From Diogma glabrata (lineage: Eukaryota; Arthropoda; Insecta; Diptera; Cylindrotomidae), in contig OY856187.1 of assembly GCA_963693315.1 (NCBI GenBank), positions 79,682,796-79,746,795 of the forward strand: a DNA stretch of 64,000 nucleotides, written 5' to 3'. This document shows positions 1-13,924 of the stretch, in pieces. The notes beneath the pieces were generated by a model. It saw only the letters and a list, made by a program, of their open reading frames with translations, was not told the DNA's origin and did not search any database. The position numbers and the translations under genes were made by a program. Every line of letters begins with the position of its first letter. The stretch's first letter is position 1.

Positions 1-441
1 CGTGAGATATCACATACCACTGGCAATGGCAGGAGATGTCATTAGCCAAGATGATATCTTAGGGTGCTGGCGGACGAACTTTAATTAGTCAACGGCAGCA
101 CTTCCAGTCTTAGCTGGGCAGCGTTCCGTAGCGATATCGCTCATTAGCTCTTCCGAGGAATCGAACCAACACGTAGTTATGTGTGGGCTTTGTGCCTCGA
201 TTAAGGTGGTGGGCGGTGCGTCTGGGGTGCGCTGCATCAGCTGGATTATTGGAATTTAGTTTTGTTTTGTTTTCTGCAAATTTCTCACAATTTGTTTTTC
301 ACTTATTATTTTGTTATTATTTCTTCATCTTATCATGAAATATTGGCATATGTCATATTTTGTAGTATGATAGGATTTTTTACTTAGTTATGCATTTTAA
401 AATAAAACACAAAAAAATAAAATAAACATTTTGATATATAT
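1..441 (+). mobile_element. 5' leader module of non-LTR retrotransposon copy 1
   Basis: This is untranslated sequence directly upstream of the retrotransposon ORF at 442. The head (GTGAGATATCACAT, then a block near 60-110) recurs at 18129 on the plus strand and, reversed, at 58750-58929. The block near 330-380, with ATCATGAAATATTG and a nearby GATAGGATTT, recurs at 18475-18530 and 22535-22590. The recurrence with a common left edge suggests that the true 5' end lies at or just before base 1. I see no separate ORF1 in it. Confidence 0.6.
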
Positions 442-3281
442 ATGGCAGTACAACCGAAAAAAAATAAGTCTGCAAGTGGTAAAGCAAATTTGCGCAATCC
501 ACCCGCCCATAAAGCGGCATGTCCACGGAATTTGCAGGGACAAAACATATATGAATCAATAAAAAATTTTAAAATACATATTCAAAACATCTGCGGATTG
601 AACGCTAACCATGACCACGTGCAACATCATCTTGAGCACGACAAACCGAACATTCTATTCCTTACAGAAACACAAGTTTCTGAAAATTTTCTCTTAATAG
701 AATCGCTTAATTCCAAATATAGGCTCGAATCAGCTTTCAAACTCCATCAGGGCGTATGCGCATTCATTCATGAGAGTGTTGCGTACACGCGCTTTCCAAA
801 TTTTGAACTACACGGTGACGGCTTCAATACAATGGTTTTAAAGATTTGTCTTCCAGAAATGACTTTTTTTACAATAGCTTTATACCGGTCCCCCAACAAA
901 CGTAACCCAAACTTTTTTAATTTACTGATAAAAATTATGGACGAGATTAGAGCAAAGTCCCCTAATTGTGAAGTTATCGTTACCGGTGACTTCAACGTCC
1001 ACAACAAATCATGGTTGGAATTCTCCAAATCGACCGACGATGTTGACAATAGTGGAAAACTGGCAGAAATTTTTGCCGCGTCTCAGGGCCTATTCCAAAT
1101 TGTTAAAAGCCCGACTTTCACTCCCCGTAATGGCGGTGATAATAGTTTTCTACTAGATCTCTATCTTACCACAATGCCAGATATTACGAGTGTCGATGTT
1201 GCGAAAGGTAGTATTGGAAATTCTGATCATTATTTAATCTCATCAGTTATCAAAACCGATTTACTTAAAACTACAGCTCCCAAACCCCGTAAAATATTTC
1301 ACTACTCAAAAATGGATAAGAGTGGTCTTCAAAATTTTTTCCATGGTTTCCCTTTCGACCGTCATTGTTTTTACACTGACAATGTAAATGTTTCTGTTCA
1401 AAACTTTACAGAAACCATCCAATTTGCTATCAATAAATTTGTCCCTTTCTCCATAGTAAAACCCAAACAAAAATACTTGTATTCGAAAGCTGCCAAAACG
1501 GCACTTAGAAACAAACGTAGATCATTGAATATTTGGATTCATAACAAAACTCCCACTAATCGATCCCAATATCTAAAGGCCAACAAAATATCTAATCAGA
1601 TTATCTCAAACGAAAAGTCCGAAATTGACAGAGCGAAAGCCTCAAAACTTACGTCTATGTCTGTTTCTGACGAGAGTTTCTACAGTGCCATTAATTCTTT
1701 AAATTCTGGTACAAAATTTTCTATTCCCCCTATTATTGATGGTGATTTAATCGTAAATGATCCCGCAAGAAAAGCTAACTTGTTCGCTGAACGCTTTGCT
1801 CTGAACTCCACTGTTTTGGAAACTCCTAAAGAAATACCCCAAATCTAGTCTTCAGGAGTTAATATGAATGAACTTCACTTCAAACCCAAAATAGTCGCTA
1901 AACTTTTAAAGGGGTTAAACATCAACAAAGCATCAGGAATGGACAATATTCCACCCATTATTTTAAAAACCTTTTCCAAAGAACTTGCACCAACTTTAAC
2001 TAAAATATTCTACCAATCCTACAAATCTGGTATATTTTCCTCGTGCTGGAAGTTGGCAAATGTCCAGCCCGTCCCCAAAAAGGGACCAAAATCCGATATC
2101 TCAAATTATAGGCCAATAGCTTTACTATCGGTCCTACCCAAAGTCTATGAGCATTATATTAATACACATATTTCAAAATTTCTGGAAGAAAATCATTTAA
2201 TATCCGACAGCCAATACGGTTTTCGAAACAAAAGATCAACTACCGATCTATTAAACTATGTAGCGCATTGTTGGAACAGCATACTTGATAAAGGTGGTGA
2301 AACATACGTTATTGCTTTAGACATCTCCAAGGCATTCGATCGAGTCTGGCATGCCAACTTAATCAACAAGCTCGTTGCGTACGGTTTTCATCCCAATGTT
2401 GTGAAGCTGATTCAAAATTTTCTATCCGACCGATACATTTCGGTAACCTTAGACGGATATTCTTCTGAGTCTAAACTAATTAACGCTGGTGTACCCCAAG
2501 GCTCAGTATTGTCCCCAACCCTATTTTTGATTTATATCAACGAATTGTTGAAAATCACCAGCAACCCAATAAATAGTTTTGCAGATGATAGTACTCTGCA
2601 CAAGTCGTTCGAGCCCCTTCCTTCAAAAGGTAAAATGCACGAACGAATTAATCCTGCCCGGAGAGACGCTGCCATAAACGTGAACAAAGACCTGAATAAA
2701 GTCGCCGACTGGGGTGACCAAAACCTTGTCAATTTCAACTCCACCAAAACACAGCTGTTGATTGTTTCCAGATTAAAGACCGAGTTACCCAAAGAACCAA
2801 TAGGTGAATGTAAAAACATTCGTTTATTGGGTGTCACAGTTTCAAATGACCTACTCTGGAACGATCATGTAATGGCGATGGCAAAAAGCGCGTCTAAAAA
2901 ACTCGACCTCCTAAATAGATGCAAAAAATTTTTCACTCCATACCAATTGCTCCATTTTTATAAGTCCTATATTCGTCCCTGTATGGAGTACTGCTGTCAA
3001 GTTTGGGGTGCTGCCTCTGTTTCCATCTTAGCCCTCTTGGACTCTGTTCAAAAGCGAGCTATACGAATTGTAGGTGATCGAACTTTGACATCAAAACTTG
3101 ATTCTCTACAACATCGTCGCACTGTTGCTGACCTCGTTGTTTTTTACAAATATCGTCAACTGCTGAGATGAAATCAGCGGCATCATGCCTCAAACTTATT
3201 CTTACCCCCGTTCCACTCGGCAATCGGCTGCCGCAACCAGTGAAACGGTAAAGATCACGCGCTGTCATACTGGCAGATCGC
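442..3281 (+). pseudogene. Non-LTR retrotransposon endonuclease-reverse transcriptase, copy 1 (broken)
   Basis: This ORF encodes an apurinic-type endonuclease followed by a reverse transcriptase, the enzymes for target-primed reverse transcription. Endonuclease motifs visible are QNICGLN, LFLTETQ, VTGDFNVH and GNSDHYLI. Reverse transcriptase motifs are NYRPIALLS, ALDISKAFDRVWH, GVPQGSVLSP and the catalytic FADDSTLH. The ORF starts at ATG 442. Three lesions are seen against copy 2 (11316-13695): an in-frame TAG at 1846-1848 where copy 2 has CAG, a 24-bp deletion after 2795 with GA microhomology, and a small deletion near 3160 that shifts frame and gives the stop at 3169-3171. Homology stops at 3281 and resumes at 8199. 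The family is in the Jockey/CR1 group by motif; I cannot fix the clade. Confidence 0.9.
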
Positions 3282-3437
3282 GAGCAAAATCGAATAACTG
3301 GTTCAGGAATGGAAGCATGTTTGGTAAATCTTTTTGGTTTGTATGGTCAAGTCATTCATTTGTTCATTTGTTATTATATTTTTTATTCACTTATGTAGTC
3401 TCGTACTAAATGTTATATGAGTGGGATGTGTCGATTG

Positions 3438-3992
3438 TAGATGGTGGTCATGGTGGCCATGATGGTCATGGTGGTCACAGTGTTCATTGTGGTCATGGTG
3501 GTCATGGTAGTCATGTTGGTCATGGTGGTAATGGTGGTCATAGTGGTCATGGTGGCTATGGTGGTCATGGTGGTCATGGTGGTCATGGTGTTCACGGTGG
3601 TCATGACGGTCATGTTGGTCATGGCGGTCATGGTGGTCAAGGTGGTCATGGTGGTCATGGTGGTCATAGTGGTTATGGTGGTCATGGTGGTAATGGTGGT
3701 CATGGTAGTCATGGTGTTCACGGTGGTCATTGTGGTCATGGTGGTCATAGTGGTCATGGTGGTTATGGTGGTCACGGTGGTCATGGGGGTCATGGTGGTC
3801 ATGGTGGTCATGGTGGTCATGGTGGTTATGGTGGTCACGGTCATGGTGTCACGGTGGTCATGGTGGTCATGTTGGTCATGGTGATCAAGGTGGTCATGGT
3901 AGTCATGGTAGTAATGGTGGTCACGGTGGTCATGGTGTTCATGGTGTTCACGGTGGTCATGGTGGTGTCACGGTGGTCATGGTGGTCATGGT
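3438..3992 (+). repeat. GGTGGTCAT nonanucleotide minisatellite
   Basis: This is a tandem array of the 9-bp unit GGTGGTCAT and one-base variants over about 550 bp, with short deletions and partial units near its right end. Because 9 is a multiple of 3, frames on both strands stay open: plus reads Gly-Gly-His, another plus frame Met-Val-Val, minus Thr-Thr-Met. The resulting ORFs (3410-4045 plus, 3413-3844 minus) are by-products of periodicity, not evidence of a protein. It lies in the sequence that separates the body of retrotransposon copy 1 from its 3' end. Confidence 0.9.
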
Positions 3993-4071
3993 GTTTAGAG
4001 TTTACATCCCGGGCTTTCCCGGGCGGGAAAAAATATTTGTGTTGATTAAATTTGTTTTGTTAAATAGAAAA

Positions 4072-4590
4072 ATTAGTGCGTGTAATCTTTCAACGCGGTT
4101 GAAATAAATTTCTTTGGCTACTGTGGCAGGTAGTAATAAAAAGATGATATATAAAATAAATATGTCATATTGCAATTTAGAGTTGCATTTCTTGATAATA
4201 TAATTTACTGTGTAATAAAAAGCAATATTTATATAATGTGATACAAAGTCAATTCAATAACTAGCATAATTGAAATATGAAATTAGAGGTTTATGTCAAA
4301 TTTGCTAAATTTATTGAAAAATGCATCAATTGTTGTACCAATTGTTAAATTAAGTGGACAGGAATCCATCGTGAAATTTGTAATATGTTGTAAGACTTCG
4401 TAAAACATGTAAATATGGCTTTTTATTACACATTGTTGTAAATTATATTATCAAGAATATTAGAAAGAAACTATAAATTTCAATATGACATATCTATTTT
4501 ATTTTATATTTAATATTTTTAGTAATACTTGCTGCAGTGGCCAAAGAAGTTTGACTTCAACAGCGTGTAAAGATTGCGCACTTCATTTTT
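4072..4590. repeat. Inverted-repeat element with arms of about 160 bp
   Basis: The left arm (about 4075-4225) and right arm (about 4420-4586) are imperfect reverse complements. Landmarks in the left arm, in order, are GCGTGTAATCTTTC, TTTCTTTGGC, GCATTTCTTGATAATATAAT and GTGTAATAAAAAG; their complements appear in reverse order on the right. The spacer of about 190 bp is unique within the window. No coding capacity is seen. It resembles a foldback or hairpin MITE; clear target-site duplications were not found. Confidence 0.75.
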
Positions 4591-4596
4591 TTTTAG

Positions 4597-5365
4597 ATAA
4601 TTTTTTGGAAAAAAAAATTTAGCTGTTTGTTTACGTAAATATAATTAATTGAACATGGAAACTTTTGAATTTCTTATAGTTTTTTTTTAAAATATTTTTG
4701 GAATTTTGAAAAAGTTTCAATTTTTGATTTTGTAAGAATTTTTGGAATATTTTTAGAATTTTGAAAAATTTTAAATTTTTGATTTTATTATAATTTGTAT
4801 AATTTTGAAAAATGTTTCAGTTTTTGATATTGTTATAATTTTTGCAATATTTTTAGAATTTTGGAAAAAATTTGAATTTTTGAATTTTTAAGAATTTTTG
4901 AAATATTATTAGAATTTAGAAAGAAGTTAGAAGTTTAAATATTTGATTTTGTTCTAATTTTTGGAATATTTTTGAAAAAAAAAATAGAATTTTTGAATTT
5001 TATATATATTTTTAGAATTTTGAAAAAAGTTTCAATTATTGATTTCGTAAGAATTTTTGGAATATTTTTAGAATTTTGAAAAATTTTAAATTTTTGATTT
5101 TATTATAATTTTTATAATTTTGGAAAAAGTTACAAATTTTTAATTTTGTTATAATTTATGCAAATTTTTAGAATTTTTGAAAGAAGTTTTAATCTTTGAT
5201 TTTGTAATAATTTTTGAAATATTTTTAGATTTTTGTTGGAAATAATTTTTATTTTGTTTAATTTTACAATATTTTTGGAATTTTGAAAGAAATATAAATT
5301 TGTGATTTTGAAATATTTTCTCGAAACGCTAAATGGAGAGGTTTTTGAGTAGTTTGTTGATTGTA
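4597..5365 (+). repeat. AT-rich 55-bp tandem-repeat element, copy 1
   Basis: Degenerate tandem units of roughly 55 bp read approximately AATATTTTTAGAATTTTG, AAAAAGTTTCAATTTTTG, ATTTTGTTATAATTTTTGG. The array is bounded by unique edges: TTAGCTGTTTGTTTACGTAA at the left and CGAAACGCTAAATGGAGAGG at the right. Both edges and the array recur in inverted orientation at 62845-63866, so this is a dispersed element with an internal satellite rather than a simple local expansion. Confidence 0.8.
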
Positions 5366-8190
<2,825 letters not shown>

Positions 8191-8198
8191 TTCTTTGT

Positions 8199-8413
8199 CC
8201 GAACTGCGTACAAATGGAATAGTTTTCCGGAACACTTAGTCTCAGGTGGCTTCAACCCACAGATGTTTAAAAAAAGCGTTAATCTACACCTCAGAACGCC
8301 AGTTGTTGTGGGACCCAGGTCTACACCTAGGTCTTAAAAGGTATTTATGTGTTGTTGTGACACATATTCTAAACCCTATTACACAACACATTTTATTAAA
8401 AAAAAAAAAAAAA
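8199..8413 (+). mobile_element. 3' end of non-LTR retrotransposon (continuation of copy 1)
   Basis: From TTCTTTGTCCGAACTGCG onward this matches the 3' end of copy 2 (from about 13468) almost base for base: the last coding part (VRTAYKWNS, then [14 protein letters not shown]), the stop, a TTGTTGTGACACA-rich 3' UTR and a poly(A) run at 8398-8413. Copy 1 ends at exactly the preceding part of the element at 3281, so the two pieces are most simply one insertion separated by 4.9 kb. Confidence 0.8.
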
Positions 8414-8599
8414 TATTCAATATTTATTTAGCATGATGACTCCATGAATGCAAATTGCAAAAGACAGTAGCAATATAACTTTAAAAAACTGCATTATAGA
8501 TCAATTTTTTAAAATTCGTAAAAAGAAATGTTTATGAATTCATGAATAAAAAAAAATAATTTTAATGGTATTTAATAAAAATTAAAAAAAAAACAATAA

Positions 8600-8700
8600 A
8601 AAAATGAACCACAACAACCAGTCCAGGAATTGAACTCACGACCTATAGAATAGGTCGTGAGTCAAGCGCGATATCCACATCGCAATTTAAAACGTTAAGA
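8600..8700 (-). repeat. tRNA-like (SINE) fragment with internal palindrome
   Basis: On the minus strand this reads as a tRNA-like stretch with a box-B-like GAGTTCAATTCCTGG. It is altered by a near-perfect 29-bp palindrome at 8634-8662 (ACTCACGACCTAT, three-base loop, complement) that duplicates the sequence next to box B in inverted form. No intact tRNA fold is possible, so I call it a SINE or tRNA relic. Confidence 0.4.
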
Positions 8701-8884
8701 AATAATAGATGTGTTTCATATTTAAAAATATTTTCCTGATTTAAAAATGATAACGCGAATATACATTTTTCCCCATGGAAAATTGCTCAACGCGTCTAAA
8801 GAAGTTTTCACTTCTAAAAAGTTTTGACTGACGGATTTTTTTTGAGTTAGTTAATTGGAACGTTTGTATTAATGGTTATTAGTG

Positions 8885-8990
8885 TTTTAATAAAAACACT
8901 TTGACCTGGAAGGGAATCGAACCCGAGTGCTCCGAGCTCAAATTTCACTACATACTTAGTAATTCGCCCAATACTTAAATAAAGTGCTGG
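8885..8990 (-). repeat. tRNA-like (SINE) fragment
   Basis: The minus strand contains a good box B (GGGTTCGATTCCC) after GAGCTCGGAGCACTC, preceded by a diverged box-A region around ATTACTAAGTATGTAG. It lacks a convincing acceptor stem, so it is a tRNA-derived repeat rather than a gene. Just upstream, about 8752-8830 shares ACGCGAATA and CTAAAGAAGTTTTCACTTC with 59845-59920, marking another dispersed repeat. Confidence 0.4.
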
Positions 8991-9002
8991 TTAGGCAACT
9001 AA

Positions 9003-9140
9003 TTTTTTTTTCTAAATAAAATGTGTTGTGTTGTAGAAATTACAATATGTGTCACAACAACACATGAAAACCTTTTAAGACCCTTTAGTCCCACAACAAC
9101 ATACGTTCAAAGGTGTTGAGTGTTGATGGACACAAATCTT
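9003..9140 (-). mobile_element. 3'-end fragment of the copy 1 retrotransposon family
   Basis: A minus-strand copy of the family 3' UTR: a T-run at 9003-9011 (the poly(A) tail on the minus strand), then AAAATGTGTTGTGTTGTAG, TGTGTCACAACAACACAT, the CCTTTTAAGACC block and AACAACATACG, all matching the complement of 13560-13690. It is a dead, strongly 5'-truncated insertion of about 140 bp. Confidence 0.75.
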
Positions 9141-9339
9141 TTTTTTTATTTTTTTTTTTTATTTTTTGTTAAAGAATGTATAACTAAGAAATAAATTCTA
9201 TCACATATTAAAATATGACATAGGCCACTATTTTATGATAGGATCTAGAAAATAAAAGTAAAATAAAAGGTAAATAGCAAGTTTTTAATAAAATTTGCTG
9301 AAACAAAACAAAATGGGGTTGCCAATAATTCAGCTATTG

Positions 9340-9760
9340 TTAGAGTTTGCACGGTTCGGTTAACCGTAAACCGAAACCGCGGTTTCCAGCTTATCAAATT
9401 GTAACCGTAAACCGCTGCTAAAAATCGCGGTTTACGGTTTTCAACAAATTTTAAATTTTAATTGTCATCGAAAATTTATTTTCTATATTTTCTGTCTAAA
9501 TTTAATTTATGTGTTGTCTACTGATTCAAAGAGGACAGCTGTTTGAGAATATTTTACAAAAATTTCATCTACGAACAATGCCAACAATAGAGCTAAATGG
9601 AAGAAAAGTGGATCAGATGCGTGAACAATTCTAAGGGTTCTATGTCTGCAATGATCAACCACATGCGAAATGTTCCTAAAATTTCTTGTAAAAGACCAAA
9701 CAATTCTGACACAAATTTTGCTTCAAAAAATCTAATTAGAAACTCACAATAGAATATTAT
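9340..9760 (+). mobile_element. hAT-like transposon 5' end with BED zinc-finger relic
   Basis: The left part (9345-9445) has head-to-head repeats of GGTTAACCGTAAACCG and CGGTTTACGGTT after GAGTTTGCACGG, typical of transposon subterminal repeats. Further on, about 9609-9690 reads KWIRCVNNSKGSMSAMINHM on the plus strand, which resembles the BED zinc finger at the N-terminus of hAT transposases (Cys, then a Gly-Ser region, then His). The frame is not open upstream or far downstream, so it is a relic. The opposite-strand ORF at 9593-9850 is a shadow. Confidence 0.4.
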
Positions 9761-10281
9761 TGAATTAGGAGTTAAAGTTGTGCTTTTTGTGTTGAGTCGA
9801 TAGTTTGGCAGCCGACCGTAGGAAGGCCGACAATTATAGACGAAGCACAAAAAGTCACTTTAGCTCCGAATTCAATACACTATTTTTTCGGCAAACGTTT
9901 AAATTTGTTTAAAAATATGAAATTAGCGCATCAAATTTTTTATAAATTGTTTTAGGTAATAAATTTTCTGAAATTAATTTTTTATTGATTTTAATTCATT
10001 AAAATGAACTGAAATGCGAGAAATAACAGATAATAAATAATAACAGATCAATCACAAAGCTTTACAAGAAAACAAGAATTGAGCTTCTGTTTAAACCATA
10101 GACAAATAACTATTTATATAAATATAAATAATATATAACTAACATATCGCAACGTCTTGCGTGAAAAAAGTGCATGGTATCAATAATTAAAAATTATTTA
10201 ATATTTGATTCCAGTGAATTTCTTCATTCAGTTATTTGAGTTCATAGGGCTTAATCCCTTAACGGTTTCACGAACTTTTTA

Positions 10282-10318
<37 letters not shown>

Positions 10319-10373
10319 CTACTTGTTCGCTATCGGTCTCATGGTTATATTTAGTTTTAGATGGAGTTTACCA

Positions 10374-10408
<35 letters not shown>

Positions 10409-10639
10409 TAAGGAGATATCTTCTTATACACAATAATAGTCACTACGGGCCTGGCACCCTCTATTGGTAAATAGCCTCTATGGGTAAATTTACGAAAATT
10501 TAATTAGCTATTAGTGAAGTTGATCCAAAAAAAGATTGTCGAAGTTAGTGGATTAAGGATAAATCAATCTGGAAATTCAGTTAGAAAAAGTGTTCAACTT
10601 CGAAGATCCGTTACTTAACAGAACTAATGGAAATGATAT

Positions 10640-11005
10640 GTGATGAAGTGGATGATAACGCTAAAGCAACGCATAATACGAGTGGCAGATTTACAATTTT
10701 TAAAAATGGTTACAAGTGCTGTAGACATTGACGATTATGAAGAAGCTGCAACAAAATTTTTTATGGATGAAAATGAAACTGATGGTGATTTGAAATTGTG
10801 TGGTGAGATGGCTCTATATGGTAATCAATCGGCAACGGTGGATTATAATTTACAGCGGATCAACGTTCAACAAATCAATAATGCAAGCGATAATTTCCAA
10901 AATTTAGTAATGACAACTACAATTTTAACAAGAGCAAACAAAGCGATATTTCATAAAAACAGTCAGAAACTCACTGGGGTGCGTTTCGAAATTAACCACG
11001 GTTAA
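10640..11005 (+). CDS. Unrecognised ORF, 121 codons
   Basis: I do not recognise this protein. The ORF has an acidic middle section (DIDDYEEAATKFFMDENETD), no signal peptide or membrane segment, and no motif I can name. Its last codons run into the left terminal inverted repeat at 10975, so the C-terminus is at least partly derived from that element. A second frame upstream (10620-10700, reading MEMICDEVDDNAK) is also open, suggesting a frameshifted relic, perhaps of a transposon gene. I do not infer a function. Confidence 0.25.
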   Translation: MMKWMITLKQRIIRVADLQFLKMVTSAVDIDDYEEAATKFFMDENETDGDLKLCGEMALYGNQSATVDYNLQRINVQQINNASDNFQNLVMTTTILTRANKAIFHKNSQKLTGVRFEINHG

Positions 11006-11315
11006 CCATAAGGTAATAATGTCACTAATGTCATAGTCAAAATAGTGACGTCAAATATCAAATTCAAATTACCATAGTAAAGCTGTCAAAGTTAAATTGT
11101 AAAAGACCGCTCAAAATTCAAAATTAATAAAAACTAATATTCTAATTACGATAAATAAAACTAAAAATGTAGTGTATGTTTTTTATTTCTATAATTTATT
11201 TTTCAGTCTTTAGTATCAAATAAAAATAATACATTTCACTAAAAATTATTAAATACTTAGTAAATAATAATTAAATGTACGATATTTACGATTAAATAAT
11301 AATTAAATGTACGAC

Positions 11316-13695
11316 ACCACAATGCCAGATATTACGAGTGTCGATGTTGCGAAAGGTAGTATTGGAAATTCTGATCATTATTTAATCTCATCAGTTATCA
11401 AAACTGATTTACTTAAAACTACAGCTCCCAAACCCCGTAAAATATTTCACTACTCAAAAATGGATAAGAGTGGTCTTCAAAATTTTTTCCATGGTTTCCC
11501 TTTCGACCGTCATTGTTTTTACACTGACAATGTAAATGTTTCTGCTCAAAACTTTACAGAAACCATCCAATTTGCTATCAATAAATTTGTCCCTTTCTCC
11601 ATAGTAAAACCCAAACAAAAATACTTGTATTCGAAAGCTGCCAAAACGGCACTTAGAAACAAACGTAGATCATTTAATATTTGGATTCATAACAAAACTC
11701 CCACTAATCGATCCCAATATCTAAAGGCCAACAAAATATCAAATCAGATTATCTCAAACGAAAAGTCCGAAATTGACAGAGCGAAAGCCTCAAAACTTAC
11801 GTCTATGTCTGTTTCTGACAAGAGTTTCTACAGTGCCATTAATTCTTTAAATTCTGGTACAAAATTTTCTATTCCCCCTGTTATTGATGGTGATTTAATC
11901 GTCAATGATCCCGCAAGAAAAGCTAACTTGTTCGCTGAACGCTTTGCTCTGAACTCCACTGTTTTGGAAACTCCTAAAGAAATACCCCAAATCCAGTCTT
12001 CAGGAGTTAATATGAATGAACTTCACTTCAAACCCAAAATAGTCGCCAAACTTTTAAAGGGGTTAAACATCAACAAAGCATCAGGAATGGACAATATTCC
12101 ACCCATTATTTTAAAAACCTTTTCCAAAGAACTTGCACCAACTCTAACTAAAATATTCTACCAATCCTACAAATCTGGTATATTTCCCTCGTGCTGGAAG
12201 TTGGCAAATGTCCAGCCCGTCCCCAAAAAGGGACCAAAATCCGATATCTCAAATTATAGGCCAATAGCTTTACTATCGGTCCTATCCAAAGTCTATGAGC
12301 ATTATATTAATACACATATTTCAAAATTTCTGGAAGAAAATCATTTAATATCCGACAGCCAATACGGTTTTCGAAACAAAAGATCAACTACCGATCTATT
12401 AAACTATGTAGCGCATTGTTGGAACAGCATACTTGATAAAGGTGGTGAAACATACGTTATCGCTTTAGACATCTCCAAGGCATTCGATCGAGTCTGGCAT
12501 GCCAACTTAATCAACAAGCTCGTTGCGTACGGTTTTCATCCCAATGTTGTGAAGCTGATTCAAAATTTTCTATCCGACCGATACATTTCGGTAACCTTAG
12601 GCGGATATTCTTCTGAGTCTAAACTAATTAACGCTGGTGTACCCCAAGGCTCAGTATTGTCCCCAACCCTATTTTTGATTTATATCAACGAATTGTTGAA
12701 AATCACCAGTAATCCAATAAATAGTTTTGCAGATGATAGTACTCTGCACAAGTCGTTCGAGCCCCTTCCTTCAAAAGGTAAAATGCACGAACGAATTAAT
12801 CCTGCCCGGAGAGACGCTGCCATAAACGTGAACAAAGACCTGAATAAAGTCGCCGACTGGGGTGACCAAAACCTTGTCAATTTCAACTCCACCAAAACAC
12901 AGCTGTTGATTGTTTCCAGATTAAAGACCGAGTTCCCCAAAGATATTTTATTTAGTATGTGTGATGAACCAATAGGTGAATGTAAAAACATTCGTTTATT
13001 GGGTGTCACAGTTTCAAATGACCTACTCTGGAACGATCATGTAATGGCGATGGCAAAAAGCGCGTCTAAAAAACTCGGCCTCCTAAATAGATGCAAAAAT
13101 TTTTTCACTCCATACCAATTGCTCCATGTTTATAAGTCCTATATTCGTCCCTGTATGGAGTACTGCTGTCAAGTTTGGGGTGCTGCCTCTGTTTCCATCT
13201 TGGCCCTCTTGGACTCTGTTCAAAAGCGAGCTATACGAATTGTAGGTGATCGAACTTTGACATCAAAACTTGATTCCCTACAACATCGTCGCCACTGTTG
13301 CTGACCTCGTTGTTTTTTACAAATATCGTCATCAGCAGTGCTCAGATGAAATCAGCGGCATCATGCCTCAAACTTATTCTTACCCCCGTTCCACTCGGCA
13401 ATCGGCTGCCGCAACCAGTGAAACGGTAAAGATCCCGCGCTGTCATACTGGCAGATCGCAGAGAGACTTCTTTGTCCGAACTGCGTACAAATGGAATAGT
13501 TTGCCGGAACACTTAGTCTCAGGTGGCTTCAACCCACAGATGTTTAAAAAAAGCGTTAATCTACACCTCAGAACGCCAGTTGTTGTGGGACCCAGGTCTA
13601 GACCTAGGTCTTAAAAGGTATTTATGTGTTGTTGTGACACATATTCTAAACCCTATTACACAACACATTTTATTAAAAAAAAAAAAAAAAAAAAA
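11316..13695 (+). mobile_element. Non-LTR retrotransposon copy 2, 5'-truncated
   Basis: A 5'-truncated insertion starting at the ACCACAATGCC that is at 1168 in copy 1 and ending in a poly(A) run (13674-13695). It encodes the end of the endonuclease (NSDHYLI) and a full reverse transcriptase with FADDSTLH. The long frame 11307-13304 starts at a flanking ATG and is not the native start. A one-base insertion (CGCCACTG, against CGCACTG in copy 1) near 13290 shifts the frame; the C-terminal part continues at about 13293-13614 and ends SRPRS. Where copy 1 has a stop (1846) this copy has CAG. The two copies differ at only scattered positions, so both are recent. Confidence 0.9.
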
Positions 13696-13924
13696 TATTC
13701 AAAACAATATAATTTCTAACTTTTTTTTCCAACATCAATTAAAATTTTCTTTTATTATAAAAAATTATATTGTGTTTTATAAATCGGTTGACATGTCATT
13801 TTAAATATTTATATGTTTTGACATTAGAACCTCAACAAACTCTACTCTAGACTTGAGTAACAAAGTTAAAGTAGTGACGTCACAATTTACTATGACAACT
13901 AATTTTTATAGTTTTGGAACGATA

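Noticed and set aside
3438..3992. CRISPR-like array
   Set aside because: Contiguous tandem units with no spacers, in a eukaryotic context.
3410..4045. Gly-Gly-His-rich ORF as a protein
   Set aside because: A direct consequence of a 9-bp tandem repeat; equally long frames exist in other frames and on the other strand.
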